A DNA stretch of 64,000 bases, taken from DATBLE01 sp963808815. Its GTDB lineage: Bacteria > Actinomycetota > Thermoleophilia > Gaiellales > Gaiellaceae. The notes below the pieces were generated by a model. It saw only the letters and a program-made list of their open reading frames with translations, was not told the DNA's origin and did no database searches. How positions within the stretch are numbered: the first letter of the stretch is position 1; every line of letters begins with the position of its first letter. Where the stretch lies: positions 186,001 through 250,000 of the forward strand of contig CAWEGI010000015.1 in the NCBI GenBank assembly GCA_963808815.1. The letters run 5' to 3'. Both the position numbers and the translations under genes were made by a program. This document shows, piece by piece, positions 48,841-56,053 of this stretch.

Positions 48841-49382
48841 GCGCCGGGCCTGACGACGTAGTTGCCGCTGTCGAGCGGGAACATGCTGAGCGGCGGCAGG
48901 TCGCAGGGTGTGAACCCGGGCGGGCGTGTCTTGTCGAGGAACTCCACGGGATGGATTTCGTCGGGGCTTGCGCCGGGCGGCCCGTTGTCCCGGATGATGA
49001 TCCCGAGGTGGGAGATCCGGCTGCCGAGGAACTCAAAGGGCTGGCGGAACGTCCCGCCGACTCGCGTCTGGTTGCCGTCGACGACGATGCAGGTGACGTC
49101 GACGATTCCCGGATCGACCGAGTAGAGCGGTGAGTGGACGACGATCGTTCCTGAGGGGCCGTTCGGGCCGTTTTGCGCGGTGACGTTGAACTGCTCCGTC
49201 GTGTTCACCCCTGGCTGCGGAAAGTTGGCGAATGTCACCTTGCCCGAGCCGGTCACGGAGGCCCACGGCGATGCGTGGGTCTGCGAACCGGCGGGGAGTG
49301 CCAGCGCGGCGGCGGCGATGGCTGCCGCTGCGATGGCGCCAACGATGCGCAGCCGAGCTTCGTAGTGCTTGAAACCGTACAT
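48834..49382 (-). CDS. Secreted hypothetical protein (182 aa)
   Basis: An N-terminal signal peptide (IVGAIAAAAIAAAALALPAG) is followed by an all-beta-looking domain (GSGKVTFANFPQPGVNTTEQ, FNVTAQNGPNGPSGTIVVHS, DVTCIVVDGNQTRVGGTFRQ). The pattern of alternating glycine and hydrophobic residues, with cysteines in VTCIV and TPCDL, recalls a family of actinobacterial exported proteins of unknown function. The ATG is preceded by AGGGGAACTG. It lies downstream of the 24-bp palindrome that ends the IPT/TIG gene. Confidence 0.65.
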   Translation of the reverse strand: MYGFKHYEARLRIVGAIAAAAIAAAALALPAGSQTHASPWASVTGSGKVTFANFPQPGVNTTEQFNVTAQNGPNGPSGTIVVHSPLYSVDPGIVDVTCIVVDGNQTRVGGTFRQPFEFLGSRISHLGIIIRDNGPPGASPDEIHPVEFLDKTRPPGFTPCDLPPLSMFPLDSGNYVVRPGAG

Positions 49383-49412
49383 AGCTCAGTTCCCCTCTCC
49401 CAGTGAGTTGGT

Positions 49413-49436
49413 GGGGGCGGCGCTACGGCCGCCCCC
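49413..49436 (-). terminator. 24-bp palindromic terminator-like element, copy 1
   Basis: On the minus strand it reads GGGGGCGGC then a CGTAGC loop then GCCGCCCCC, a 9-bp stem, followed by ACCAACTCAC. It lies downstream of the IPT/TIG gene (stop at 49481). The same 24 bases in the same orientation to their gene occur at 52536-52559 and 53549-53572. Confidence 0.65.
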
Positions 49437-49480
49437 AAGGGCTCGCGTCCGACGTGTTATCCCCTTAAGCACCCCATGGA

Positions 49481-50212
49481 TCAGACGGCGTGCACGGTGC
49501 AGCTAGTCAGCCCGGCCCAGAGGTCAGTGCCCGGTGCGTAGATCACCGTCCCGTCGCTGAACGGCTTCTTGACGAACTGGTGGATCACCGCGGTGATCGT
49601 GTCGCCCCCGGTCGCGAGCAGGACCCGCGGGTTGTACGTGAAGTCCGTCCGCCAGCTTCCACCGCCGGCGTCGACGCCATGCTTATCCCACGACTTCTGG
49701 GCGTTCTTCGCCACGCCGTCGACCGTCAACGTCGTCTTCGTGCTCTTCAGGAACGGCTTCAGAAAGTCCACGCTGGACATGACCCACCCGGCCGTGAAGA
49801 CCGGATACGTCCCGGCCGGCACGTTGCGATTGCCGCCGGCGCCCGAACAGCCGACAAGCGAGACCTTGACCAGGACACCAAAGTCCTTCCGGCTCGTCAA
49901 CGTCGTAGACGGAGTCGTCACCGTAACCGGCCCGCTCGTCGTGCTGGCGGCGACCGTCGCCGTGATCTGCTTGTCGGAGTCGACCGTGAACGTCGACGCG
50001 GCGGTGCCGTTGAACGCAACCGCCGTCGCGTCCATGAACCCTGACCCCTTGATCGTCACGACCGTACCCACCACTCCGGAGGCCGGCGTCATGCTTTTGA
50101 CCCCGACGCCGACGCCGCCTCCGAGCGCTGTCGGGACGAGAACCGCTAGAGCAACCAGCCCGAGCGCGCTGAGAAACGAGAACCCGCGCCAACGGGCACA
50201 AGCCTTCATCAT
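49481..50212 (-). CDS. Secreted IPT/TIG-domain protein
   Basis: The 243-aa protein has a signal peptide (FSFLSALGLVALAVLVPTAL) and an IPT/TIG immunoglobulin-like domain: VKSMTPASGVVGTVVTIKGS then GFMDATAVAFNGTAASTFTV and ITATVAASTTSGPVTVTTPS are its strands. The second half (FTAGWVMSSVDFLKPFLKST and following) is unrecognised. GAGAGG lies 8 nt before the ATG at 50212, and another ATG follows immediately. Such domains mediate surface interactions. A 24-bp palindrome follows the gene. Confidence 0.72.
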   Translation of the reverse strand: MMKACARWRGFSFLSALGLVALAVLVPTALGGGVGVGVKSMTPASGVVGTVVTIKGSGFMDATAVAFNGTAASTFTVDSDKQITATVAASTTSGPVTVTTPSTTLTSRKDFGVLVKVSLVGCSGAGGNRNVPAGTYPVFTAGWVMSSVDFLKPFLKSTKTTLTVDGVAKNAQKSWDKHGVDAGGGSWRTDFTYNPRVLLATGGDTITAVIHQFVKKPFSDGTVIYAPGTDLWAGLTSCTVHAV

Positions 50213-50591
50213 CGTAGTACCTCTCTCCCTGCCGCAGTAAAGCCGCTCCGTGCGCGACTTCGCACCAGGCATCCTTTGCCTCTTTCGATGCAAAGTCAAC
50301 TCACGGCCAGAAGGGCCCGGAGCGGGTCGAACTCCCCGGCCGTGGGTGCTTCCCCGCCGAGCCGGAGCCGACTAGGAGCCACTCGCTGCGTCGTGCTGCG
50401 CCTACTGGCTCGTCGGCCATGGCCGCGAGCATCCCTTACGCCTCCTCTTGCGACGGGCCGCCCAGTGCCGCCGCGCCAGACACGACACGGTGCGAGATCG
50501 CTGCCGCACCGGGTGGTCAGCGACAGCGACCTCGCGCGGATCTTCGGAGTCGAAACCGGCCCTTTTCAGCAGCCGGCATGGGTGGACGCCG
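50213..50591. other. Gene-free stretch
   Basis: No frame here has a credible start or motif. The region holds the upstream sequence of the IPT/TIG gene and the downstream sequence of the 90-aa gene. I see no repeat or hairpin that stands out. Confidence 0.35.
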
Positions 50592-50864
50592 CTAGGCGTC
50601 GTACTGGCCGCCGAGCTCCGCCGCCTGGGGTTTACCTTTGTGCCCGGCTTCTTGCAAGATCGGGGGGACCTCGGGGTCGGAGACGAAGCTCTGCCAACCC
50701 TCCGCATCCCAGTCGAAGAGCACCCAGACCCGGTCTTCCTCATTGGGATCGCGAAAGACGTGCGAACCCTTGGATCCGTGCTGCTTTCGCTTCTCAGCGC
50801 CCTTGGTCGAGAAGGTATTCAAGAAGCGGTCGAAATCCTCGACTTGTGTCGTTGCCAGGATCAT
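50592..50864 (-). CDS. Small ABM/dimeric alpha-beta-barrel-like protein
   Basis: The 90-aa protein (ILATTQVEDFDRFLNTFSTK, VFRDPNEEDRVWVLFDWDAE, SFVSDPEVPPILQEAGHKGK) has the strand-helix pattern of antibiotic-biosynthesis-monooxygenase-like ferredoxin folds, in which a small dimer binds a hydrophobic ligand. No catalytic residues are apparent. AAGGAG lies 6 nt before the ATG, which makes expression credible. It stands alone in the island. Confidence 0.7.
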   Translation of the reverse strand: MILATTQVEDFDRFLNTFSTKGAEKRKQHGSKGSHVFRDPNEEDRVWVLFDWDAEGWQSFVSDPEVPPILQEAGHKGKPQAAELGGQYDA

Positions 50865-51246
50865 CTGTCTCCTTAATTCTCTTGTCCTCGGCGTCGCCGC
50901 TCGACGCCGATGGTGAGGCGAGTGTACGCCTCAGATGCTCGGGCGGTCGCCTCCGCGCTGGCCGCACAGGATCCGCTTCCCGTAGCGAGAAGGGAGACCG
51001 GGGCGGGTGCTCCTTCCTGCCGCCTGGAGTTTTCCTCTCCCTCCCAGCCGGTCCGATTCACGGGCGTGCCCGCCCGCACTTGCTGTCGTTCGACTTGAGG
51101 CGGGCGCCCCAGGTGCCGGGCTGATGGCCGCCTGTGGACGCAGCCCCCGAGACCAGCCACTCCCCTCTACATCTCCCGGAGCACCCGCCGCATCAAGAGC
51201 TTTCCTCCCGCCACGGGTAGCGAAACGCGCTTTGCGGCAACGTCAA
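50865..51246. other. Gene-free stretch
   Basis: Nothing recognisable is seen here apart from short open frames without start signals. Confidence 0.3.
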
Positions 51247-51345
51247 CTAGGAGCGGACGCCCGGCGCGGGATCGAACACATCGCCGGCCGGACGAGCGCT
51301 TCCCCGCAATCGCCGAGCCCTCAAGACGCTACCCGCCGCTCGAGC
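51246..51345 (-). repeat. Diverged 90-bp repeat, copy B
   Basis: It is similar to 48755-48840 (copy A) in the same orientation, including CGAGCGCTTCCCC. The hairpin seen in copy A is no longer paired here. Confidence 0.4.
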
Positions 51346-51498
51346 ATTCCTAGTCGCCTTCTCCGCCATGGCCGAAAGCGTCGCCAGAGCTTCGGCGTGA
51401 CCTCGGCCGCCCAGCGTTGCGAGCGCGGAAGCGGCTAGTGCGAACTCCTCGATTGACAGCCGGTCGTCCTCCTCGAGCAGCCGAACGAGCCACCGCAC
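51247..51498 (-). CDS. Possible hypothetical protein, probably frameshifted
   Basis: The 83-aa frame has a helix-rich stretch, VRWLVRLLEEDDRLSIEEFA and LAASALATLGGRGHAEALAT. In another frame just upstream (about 51540-51620) lies GRAIKSRELGRLSLDESLAL, with the same style. Removing one base near 51540 would join them as LSLDESLALTALVACQEPGR. This suggests a real protein of about 120 residues, but no start, family or ribosome site confirms it. The 3' end lies in repeat copy B. Confidence 0.35.
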   Translation of the reverse strand: MRWLVRLLEEDDRLSIEEFALAASALATLGGRGHAEALATLSAMAEKATRNARAAGSVLRARRLRGSARPAGDVFDPAPGVRS

Positions 51499-51747
51499 TG
51501 CGAATCGTGAGCGGCGCCCAGGCTCCTGGCAGGCGACCAGGCCGTGAGCGCGAGGCTTTCGTCGAGTGACAAGCGGCCGAGCTCGCGGCTCTTGATCGCC
51601 CGTCCGAAGATGGTCTCGGATGCCCTTGCGCTGTCAACGGCCCTCCCGCTGGGGCCGGACGGCTGGGTCAGCGTATGTGGAACTGCGTCTGTAGTGTCCT
51701 GCGGCCACCGTCCGGTGGGTCTAAGTAGGGGAGAGGGAGGCAGGCGA

Positions 51748-52510
51748 ATGAGACTCCCAGCCAGCTTGGCAGGGGTGGTTGCGCTCGTGCTCGTTGTGGT
51801 TGTTGCGCCGGAGGCGACCGGCGGAGGAGGAACCCCGATCACGTCTTGCGGGCAGACGCTGGCCACGAGCGCCGTGCTCACCCAGAACCTCAACTGCACC
51901 GGGTCGGGGGTGATCGTCGGTGCGTCGGGGATCACGATCGACCTGAAGGGGTTCACGATCAGGGCGAACCTCGCGACTGGTTACGGCATCGACGATACGG
52001 GTGGCTTCGACAACGTCACGGTCAAGAACGGTGTGCTCCGCGAACTTCTCGGAGGGCGTCCTCGCTTGGAACGGCGCCGACAAGTTCAGCGTGTTGAACG
52101 TGGTCGCCTCCGGAAACGAATTCTACGGCTTGGATATCCGCGGCGACTTCATCAAGATCCAGTCCTCGATCGTCTCCGGGAACGGTAACACCGGCGTCAA
52201 CGTCGTCGGCGATTCGGCCTCGATCAATTCGCTGGCCGCCTCCGGGAACGGCGTCGGCATCCACCTCTTCGGTGACTCGGCGTCGATCAAGTCCTCGACC
52301 GCCTCCGGGAACGACGGCTACGGCATCACCGTCTTGGGTAACGCCGCCTCGCTGAAGAGCAACCAGACCGACGGCAACGGTTTCGCGGGCGGCTCCGACC
52401 TCGGCGGCCTCGGCATCAACGTGACCAACTACACGACGCCGCCAGTAGGCAAGAACACTGCTCGCGGCAACGACGACCCGGCCGAATGCCAACCCGCCAC
52501 GCTCTGCTGA
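51748..52510 (+). CDS. Secreted right-handed beta-helix protein, paralog 1, frameshifted
   Basis: After a signal peptide (LAGVVALVLVVVVAPEATGG) the protein reads GVIVGASGITIDLKGFTIRA and then 23-residue turns such as ASGNGVGIHLFGDSASIKSS that fit a parallel beta-helix. One extra G near 52040 splits the frame between NGVLR and NFSEGVLAWNGADKFSV; paralog 2 reads NGLIRNFYLGVDADGAADSV at this place, which supports the correction. The end GKNTARGNDDPAECQPATLC is shared with paralog 2. GGGAGG lies before the ATG. Possible surface or carbohydrate-related role, unproven. Confidence 0.8.
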
Positions 52511-52535
52511 ACTACAGCCGCTTCAAGTCCTAGAC

Positions 52536-52559
52536 GGGGGCGGCCGTAGCGCCGCCCCC
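52536..52559 (+). terminator. 24-bp palindromic terminator-like element, copy 2
   Basis: It lies 25 bp after the stop of beta-helix paralog 1 and has the 9-bp GGGGGCGGC/GCCGCCCCC stem, followed by ACCACCTCACC. No T run follows, so the terminator role is inferred from the consistent 3' position. Confidence 0.65.
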
Positions 52560-52686
52560 ACCACCTCACCAGCCGAGCATCGTTGACTTGCGGTCGTTGG
52601 CCGACGACGATGCCGCCATCCGCCGACCTATCGAACCATGGCGGCCTGCTCGAATCCTGTTAAGCGGGGGGCGAGGGAGGTAGGCG

Positions 52687-53523
52687 ATGAGACTGCGAAG
52701 CAGCTTGGCAGCGGTGGTCGCGCTCGTGCTCGTTGTTGTTGTTGCGCCGGAGGCGACCGGCAAAGGCGGAACGCCGATCACGGCTTGCGGGCAGGTGGTG
52801 ACGACGAACGCGCTACTGACCCAAGATCTTGTCTGCACGGGGGACGGGATCGTCGTGGGGGCGTCGGGGATCACGATCGACCTGAAGGGGTTCACGATCA
52901 GGGGCGATCGCGATGTCGGCGACTACGGCATCGACGATAGCGCGGGCTACGACAACATCACGATCAGGAATGGCCTGATCCGCAACTTCTACCTCGGCGT
53001 CGATGCGGACGGGGCCGCCGACAGTGTCAGCGTCTCGAGCCTGGTCGCGAATGGCAACAGCATCTACGGCATCTTGATCGTCGGCGACTCGGCCAAGGTC
53101 CAATCATCGACCGCCTCCGGAAACTCCACCGCGGGCATCTCCGTCAGCGGCGACTTCGCTCAGGTCAAATCGTTGACTACCGCCGGAAACGGCTCCTACG
53201 GCATGATCGTCGGCGGAGACTTCGCCCAGATCAAGTCGTCAACCGCGGCCGGGAGCAGCACCATCGGCTTCGAGATCATCGGCGACTCGGCCCAAGTCAC
53301 GTCGTCGATCGCAACCGGAAACGGCGTCGACGGCATCTACGTCAGCGGCGACGCCCCGTCGATCAAGGGCAACCACGCCGACGGGAACGGCTTCGCCACA
53401 GGCGCCTCCGACCTCGCCGGGCTGGGCATCCACGCCTTGAACTACACCACCGCGCCTGTCGGCAAGAACGTGGCCCGCGGCAACGACGACCCAACCGAGT
53501 GCCAACCCGCCCTGCTCTGCTGA
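52687..53523 (+). CDS. Secreted right-handed beta-helix protein, paralog 2
   Basis: The 278-aa protein has a signal peptide (RSSLAAVVALVLVVVVAPEA) and a beta-helix built from about eight turns of 23 residues of the type ASGNSTAGISVSGDFAQVKS, each with conserved GN, GI and GD positions. The final cysteine pair region ends TECQPALLC. It is a tandem duplicate of the gene at 51748, sharing leader, capping segment (VGASGITIDLKGFTIRGD), C-terminus, ribosome site and the 24-bp palindrome. It is longer than paralog 1 by several turns. Confidence 0.85.
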   Translation: MRLRSSLAAVVALVLVVVVAPEATGKGGTPITACGQVVTTNALLTQDLVCTGDGIVVGASGITIDLKGFTIRGDRDVGDYGIDDSAGYDNITIRNGLIRNFYLGVDADGAADSVSVSSLVANGNSIYGILIVGDSAKVQSSTASGNSTAGISVSGDFAQVKSLTTAGNGSYGMIVGGDFAQIKSSTAAGSSTIGFEIIGDSAQVTSSIATGNGVDGIYVSGDAPSIKGNHADGNGFATGASDLAGLGIHALNYTTAPVGKNVARGNDDPTECQPALLC

Positions 53524-53548
53524 ACTACTGCTGCTTCAAGTCCTACAC

Positions 53549-53572
53549 GGGGGCGGCCGTAGCGCCGCCCCC
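53549..53572 (+). terminator. 24-bp palindromic terminator-like element, copy 3
   Basis: It is identical to copy 2 and lies 25 bp after the stop of beta-helix paralog 2. The preceding bases (CTTCAAGTCCTA-ACGG) are also shared by both copies, so the duplication included the 3' flank. Confidence 0.65.
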
Positions 53573-53718
53573 GCCGCCGCTCCAGTCGAGCAGCTCGATG
53601 CGGCACTCGGATGATCAGATCCGGCGCGGGGGTCGACCGGTGCCGGTGGTTTTTTCGTCTGGCTGAACGAGCTGTACGTCGAACGTCTTCACGGCGGGAA
53701 GCATAGGGCGGGAGCGGC

Positions 53719-53940
53719 GTGAGCGATCGTCTGCTCGAGGCGAAGGAGGTCGCCGAGCTGCTGTCGGTGCCGGTCGGCTGGGTGCGGGAGCACACGCGGT
53801 CGGGTGCGATCCCGTGCGTCGAGCTCGGCAGATATCACCGGTACGACCGCGCCGAGGTGCTCGCCTGGGTGGAGTCGCTCAAGAGGGGCGACGGGCCGAC
53901 GTTCCGTCGACACCAACCAATTGGGCGGGTGCCCGGATGA
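53719..53940 (+). CDS. Excisionase-like helix-turn-helix protein
   Basis: The 73-aa protein is a MerR/Xis-type winged helix: LLEAKEVAELLSVPVGWVRE, HTRSGAIPCVELGRYHRYDR and AEVLAWVESLKRG match the excisionase family. Such proteins bend DNA and control the direction of recombination by a tyrosine integrase. The GTG start at 53719 lies after GGAGCGGC. The integrase remnant is 300 bp downstream on the same strand. A decayed copy of its last codons lies at 36990-37033. Confidence 0.85.
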   Translation: MSDRLLEAKEVAELLSVPVGWVREHTRSGAIPCVELGRYHRYDRAEVLAWVESLKRGDGPTFRRHQPIGRVPG

Positions 53941-54215
53941 ACGCCCGGGCATGGGAGAGAGGTCGCCCTGACGGCACAGCGGCACACCCGCCCGCGGCCA
54001 CTAAAGCGGACCTTCGTCCCCGTCGCTGTTTCTGGTCGCCCCGTAAAGGGTTCGTAAGAGCCGGTTTTCGAACTGGCAACACTGAGAAAACATTCCAGGC
54101 GGGGCGGCCTCGGGAGAGACCACAGCTGCCGGTCGTGAGCGGCTTCTCAACGGCCAGCGGCATGGTGAGGCGCCCGCCCACCCCGCGAATGCAAGGTGCG
54201 ACACGACTTGCGAGA
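53905..54215 (+). repeat. Repeat unit R2 between excisionase and integrase
   Basis: This unit is collinear with 36990-37318. It starts in the last codons of the excisionase gene and takes the place where the integrase N-terminal domain should be. It contains TTCGTAAGAGCCGGTTTT (54051) and GAGCGGCTTCTC (54137). No protein is convincingly encoded on either strand. Confidence 0.65.
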
Positions 54216-54239
54216 GAGATGCTGCCGTAAGCGAGGCCG

Positions 54240-54849
54240 AACAGGTGGTGGATCGTGGAGCCGAACGAGGTCCGCCGCATCTCCGCGGCGTTCAAGGATG
54301 AACGCGCCCGGCGGTGTTCCTCACGCTGTACCTGACCGGGCTACGCCGTCACGAACTCCAAGGGCTCCGCTGGCGACGTGAGCCTCACAGAAGGCACCCT
54401 GTGCATCGTCGAGTCGAAGTCCGAGGAAGGCGAGCGGCTCCTAGCCCTCCCTCCCACGCTCGTCGACGTCCTCACCCACCGCTATCAGCAGACGCCGTAC
54501 AAGGCGAACTCGGACTACGTGTTCGCCCATCCGCAGACCGGAGCACCGCTCGGAGCCGACCGCTACCGAGAGCAGCTACGCAAGGCGCTCGAGGCGGCGG
54601 ACATCTCCGACCGCGGGCGGATCCGGCCGTTCCACGACGCTCGCCACGCGGCGCTGACGCACCTCGCGCTCACTCCGAAGGCGAACGATCTGGAGCTGAT
54701 GACGATCGCCGGACACCGCTCGTTCGCCACCACGAAGCGATACCTGCACCTCGCCGGCCGCACGTTCCCGGCCGCAGCCGCCGCGCTAGAAGATCGGCTT
54801 CTCGCGGGCGAACTTCTACCCCACTTTCTACCCACCCGAGCGAACCTGA
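54240..54849 (+). pseudogene. Tyrosine recombinase (integrase) remnant
   Basis: Fragments in several frames make up the catalytic domain. VEPNEVRRISAAFKDERAR comes first, then after a shift near 54310 VFLTLYLTGLRRHELQGLRW (first catalytic Arg), then after another shift near 54378 VSLTEGTLCIVESKSEEGER, FHDARHAALTHLAL (His and second Arg) and MTIAGHRSFATTKRYLHL (His and catalytic Tyr). The end is unclear; a shifted frame gives NFYPTFYPPERT and TGA at 54847-54849. The N-terminal core-binding domain is missing. All catalytic residues can be found, so only the N-terminal loss is certain to disable it. Confidence 0.75.
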
Positions 54850-54901
54850 CCCGATCTCAGGCGCTCCAACCGCTCCAGAAACGGCTTAGCCGACCCAACC
54901 C

Positions 54902-54933
54902 GACTACGCTCGGCTTATGTAGCGCTTCTCGCG
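54902..54933 (+). repeat. Proximal attachment-site repeat in the efp 3' end
   Basis: These 32 bp are the final codons and stop of efp on the minus strand (REKRYISRA and TAG at 54904-54906). They match 37319-37350 at 29 positions. The integrase remnant ends about 50 bp away, the normal arrangement for an element that uses the 3' end of its target gene. Confidence 0.82.
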
Positions 54934-55470
54934 GGGGTCGATCTTCAGGCGGTCGCCGACGTTCACGAACAGCGGCACCTGGACGACCGCACCGGTCTCG
55001 AGCGTCGCCGCCTTGGTCACGTTCGAGACGGTGTCGCCGCGGATCCCGGGCTCGGTCTCGGTCACGGCCAGCTCGACGGATGCAGGGAGCTGGACGCCGG
55101 CAGGCTTGCCGTCGACCATCAGTAACTGGACCGAGCTCGACGGCTGGAGGAACTCGAGTGCGTCCGCGACCGAGCCGCGCGGGAGGTGCAGCTGCTCGTA
55201 GTTCTCCTCGTCCATGAAGACGACGTCGTCGCCGGCGTCGTAGAGGTACTGGACGTTCTTGACCTCGGTGTGCACGCGCGGGAACTTCTCGCCCGCCCGG
55301 AAGGTGCGGTCGACGACCGCGCCGGACTCGAGCGCCTTCAGCTTCGTACGGACGAAGGCGCCGCCCTTGCCCGGCTTCACGTGCTGGAACTCGACGATCC
55401 GCCACGGCTCGCCGTCGAGCTCGATGTGCATGCCGTTCTTGAACTGGTTGGTGGATACGACCTCGGCCAT
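54904..55470 (-). CDS. efp: Elongation factor P
   Basis: EF-P relieves ribosome stalling at polyproline. The 188-aa protein has the KOW-like N-terminal domain with the modification-loop region EFQHVKPGKGGAFVRTKLKA (lysine at the tip near residue 34) and two OB domains; GDTVSNVTKAATLETGAVVQ and VPLFVNVGDRLKIDPREKRY are the usual C-terminal signature. The ATG at 55470 is followed by AEVVSTNQFKNGMHIELDGE. A TACACT box lies 9 nt upstream. The last nine codons are the attachment site of the island and were restored by the element's copy. Confidence 0.97.
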   Translation of the reverse strand: MAEVVSTNQFKNGMHIELDGEPWRIVEFQHVKPGKGGAFVRTKLKALESGAVVDRTFRAGEKFPRVHTEVKNVQYLYDAGDDVVFMDEENYEQLHLPRGSVADALEFLQPSSSVQLLMVDGKPAGVQLPASVELAVTETEPGIRGDTVSNVTKAATLETGAVVQVPLFVNVGDRLKIDPREKRYISRA

Positions 55471-55479
55471 CGGCGGGCC

Positions 55480-55485
55480 AGTGTA
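55480..55485 (-). promoter_or_regulatory. -10 box of efp
   Basis: TACACT lies 9 nt before the efp ATG on the minus strand. The hexamer is the same as before recO. Confidence 0.4.
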
Positions 55486-55501
55486 GCGGCGCCGCGGCGA
55501 C

Positions 55502-56053
55502 CTACAGCGGGTACACCTCGGCGACCCAGACCGGGCCGGCGAAGCGGTGCGCGACGATCGCGGTGTCGCCGTCCTGGCCCTGGAGCAGGGCCGCGACATC
55601 AGTCGGCAGCGGAGCGTCTACGCCGTCAACGCGTCCCGTGACCTCGGTCCCGACCCGGCTCGCCTCGATCTCCTCCCCGGTCGCATCGGGCAGCTCGAGC
55701 ACCTCGGAGGCGGTGCCGACGGCCGACCACTCGTCGCCCTCGTCCGGCACCGCGATCGCCCAGAACGGACCATCGACGCGCGCCCTCAGAGCCCGAGCAA
55801 GCGGTTCGAGCGCCTCCGCCGAGTCGGGGCCGCCTCCGATCGTGCGGCCGTCGGCGGTGACGGCAAACCGCACCTCGTCGCCCGACAGGCCGGGCGCATG
55901 CGCCTTCGCGACCGCGTCCCACGGGTCGTCGAGTGGGAGGCCGGCCGAGAGACCGGGGATGTTCAGGGCGGAGCCACCCTCCCAACCCTCGGGCAGCTGC
56001 ACGAACGGGACGTTCGCGATCGCCGCTGCCAGCCGCTCGGGCACGCTCGTCAT
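55502..56053 (-). CDS. Hypothetical protein between pepQ and efp
   Basis: The 183-aa soluble protein begins MTSVPERLAAAIANVPFVQL and contains EVRFAVTADGRTIGGGPDSA and GPFWAIAVPDEGDEWSAVGT. It has no signal peptide or membrane helix. I recognise no family. Its ATG shares one base with the pepQ stop (TGATG), so it is translated with pepQ. Confidence 0.7.
   Translation of the reverse strand: MTSVPERLAAAIANVPFVQLPEGWEGGSALNIPGLSAGLPLDDPWDAVAKAHAPGLSGDEVRFAVTADGRTIGGGPDSAEALEPLARALRARVDGPFWAIAVPDEGDEWSAVGTASEVLELPDATGEEIEASRVGTEVTGRVDGVDAPLPTDVAALLQGQDGDTAIVAHRFAGPVWVAEVYPL

Larger units (their letters stand above)
37319..54933 (+). mobile_element. About 17.5-kb genomic island integrated in the efp 3' end
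   Basis: The boundaries are the two 32-bp direct repeats. The efp side carries an excisionase-like gene (53719) and a damaged tyrosine recombinase (from 54240), directly beside the attachment repeat, as expected. The island separates efp from the acc genes, which are neighbours in many bacteria. Cargo genes mostly have clear Shine-Dalgarno sequences (for example AGGAGG before the cupin at 48232), unlike most flanking genes. Cargo is a cNMP-binding protein and a cyclase, several secreted beta-rich proteins, a CsbD-like protein and a cupin. With a broken recombinase it is probably no longer mobile by itself. Confidence 0.78.

Noticed and set aside
51435..52895. Two similar minus-strand frames starting MNPFRSIVIPDAPT
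   Set aside because: They are antisense to the conserved cap of the two beta-helix paralogs; the similarity comes from the duplication.
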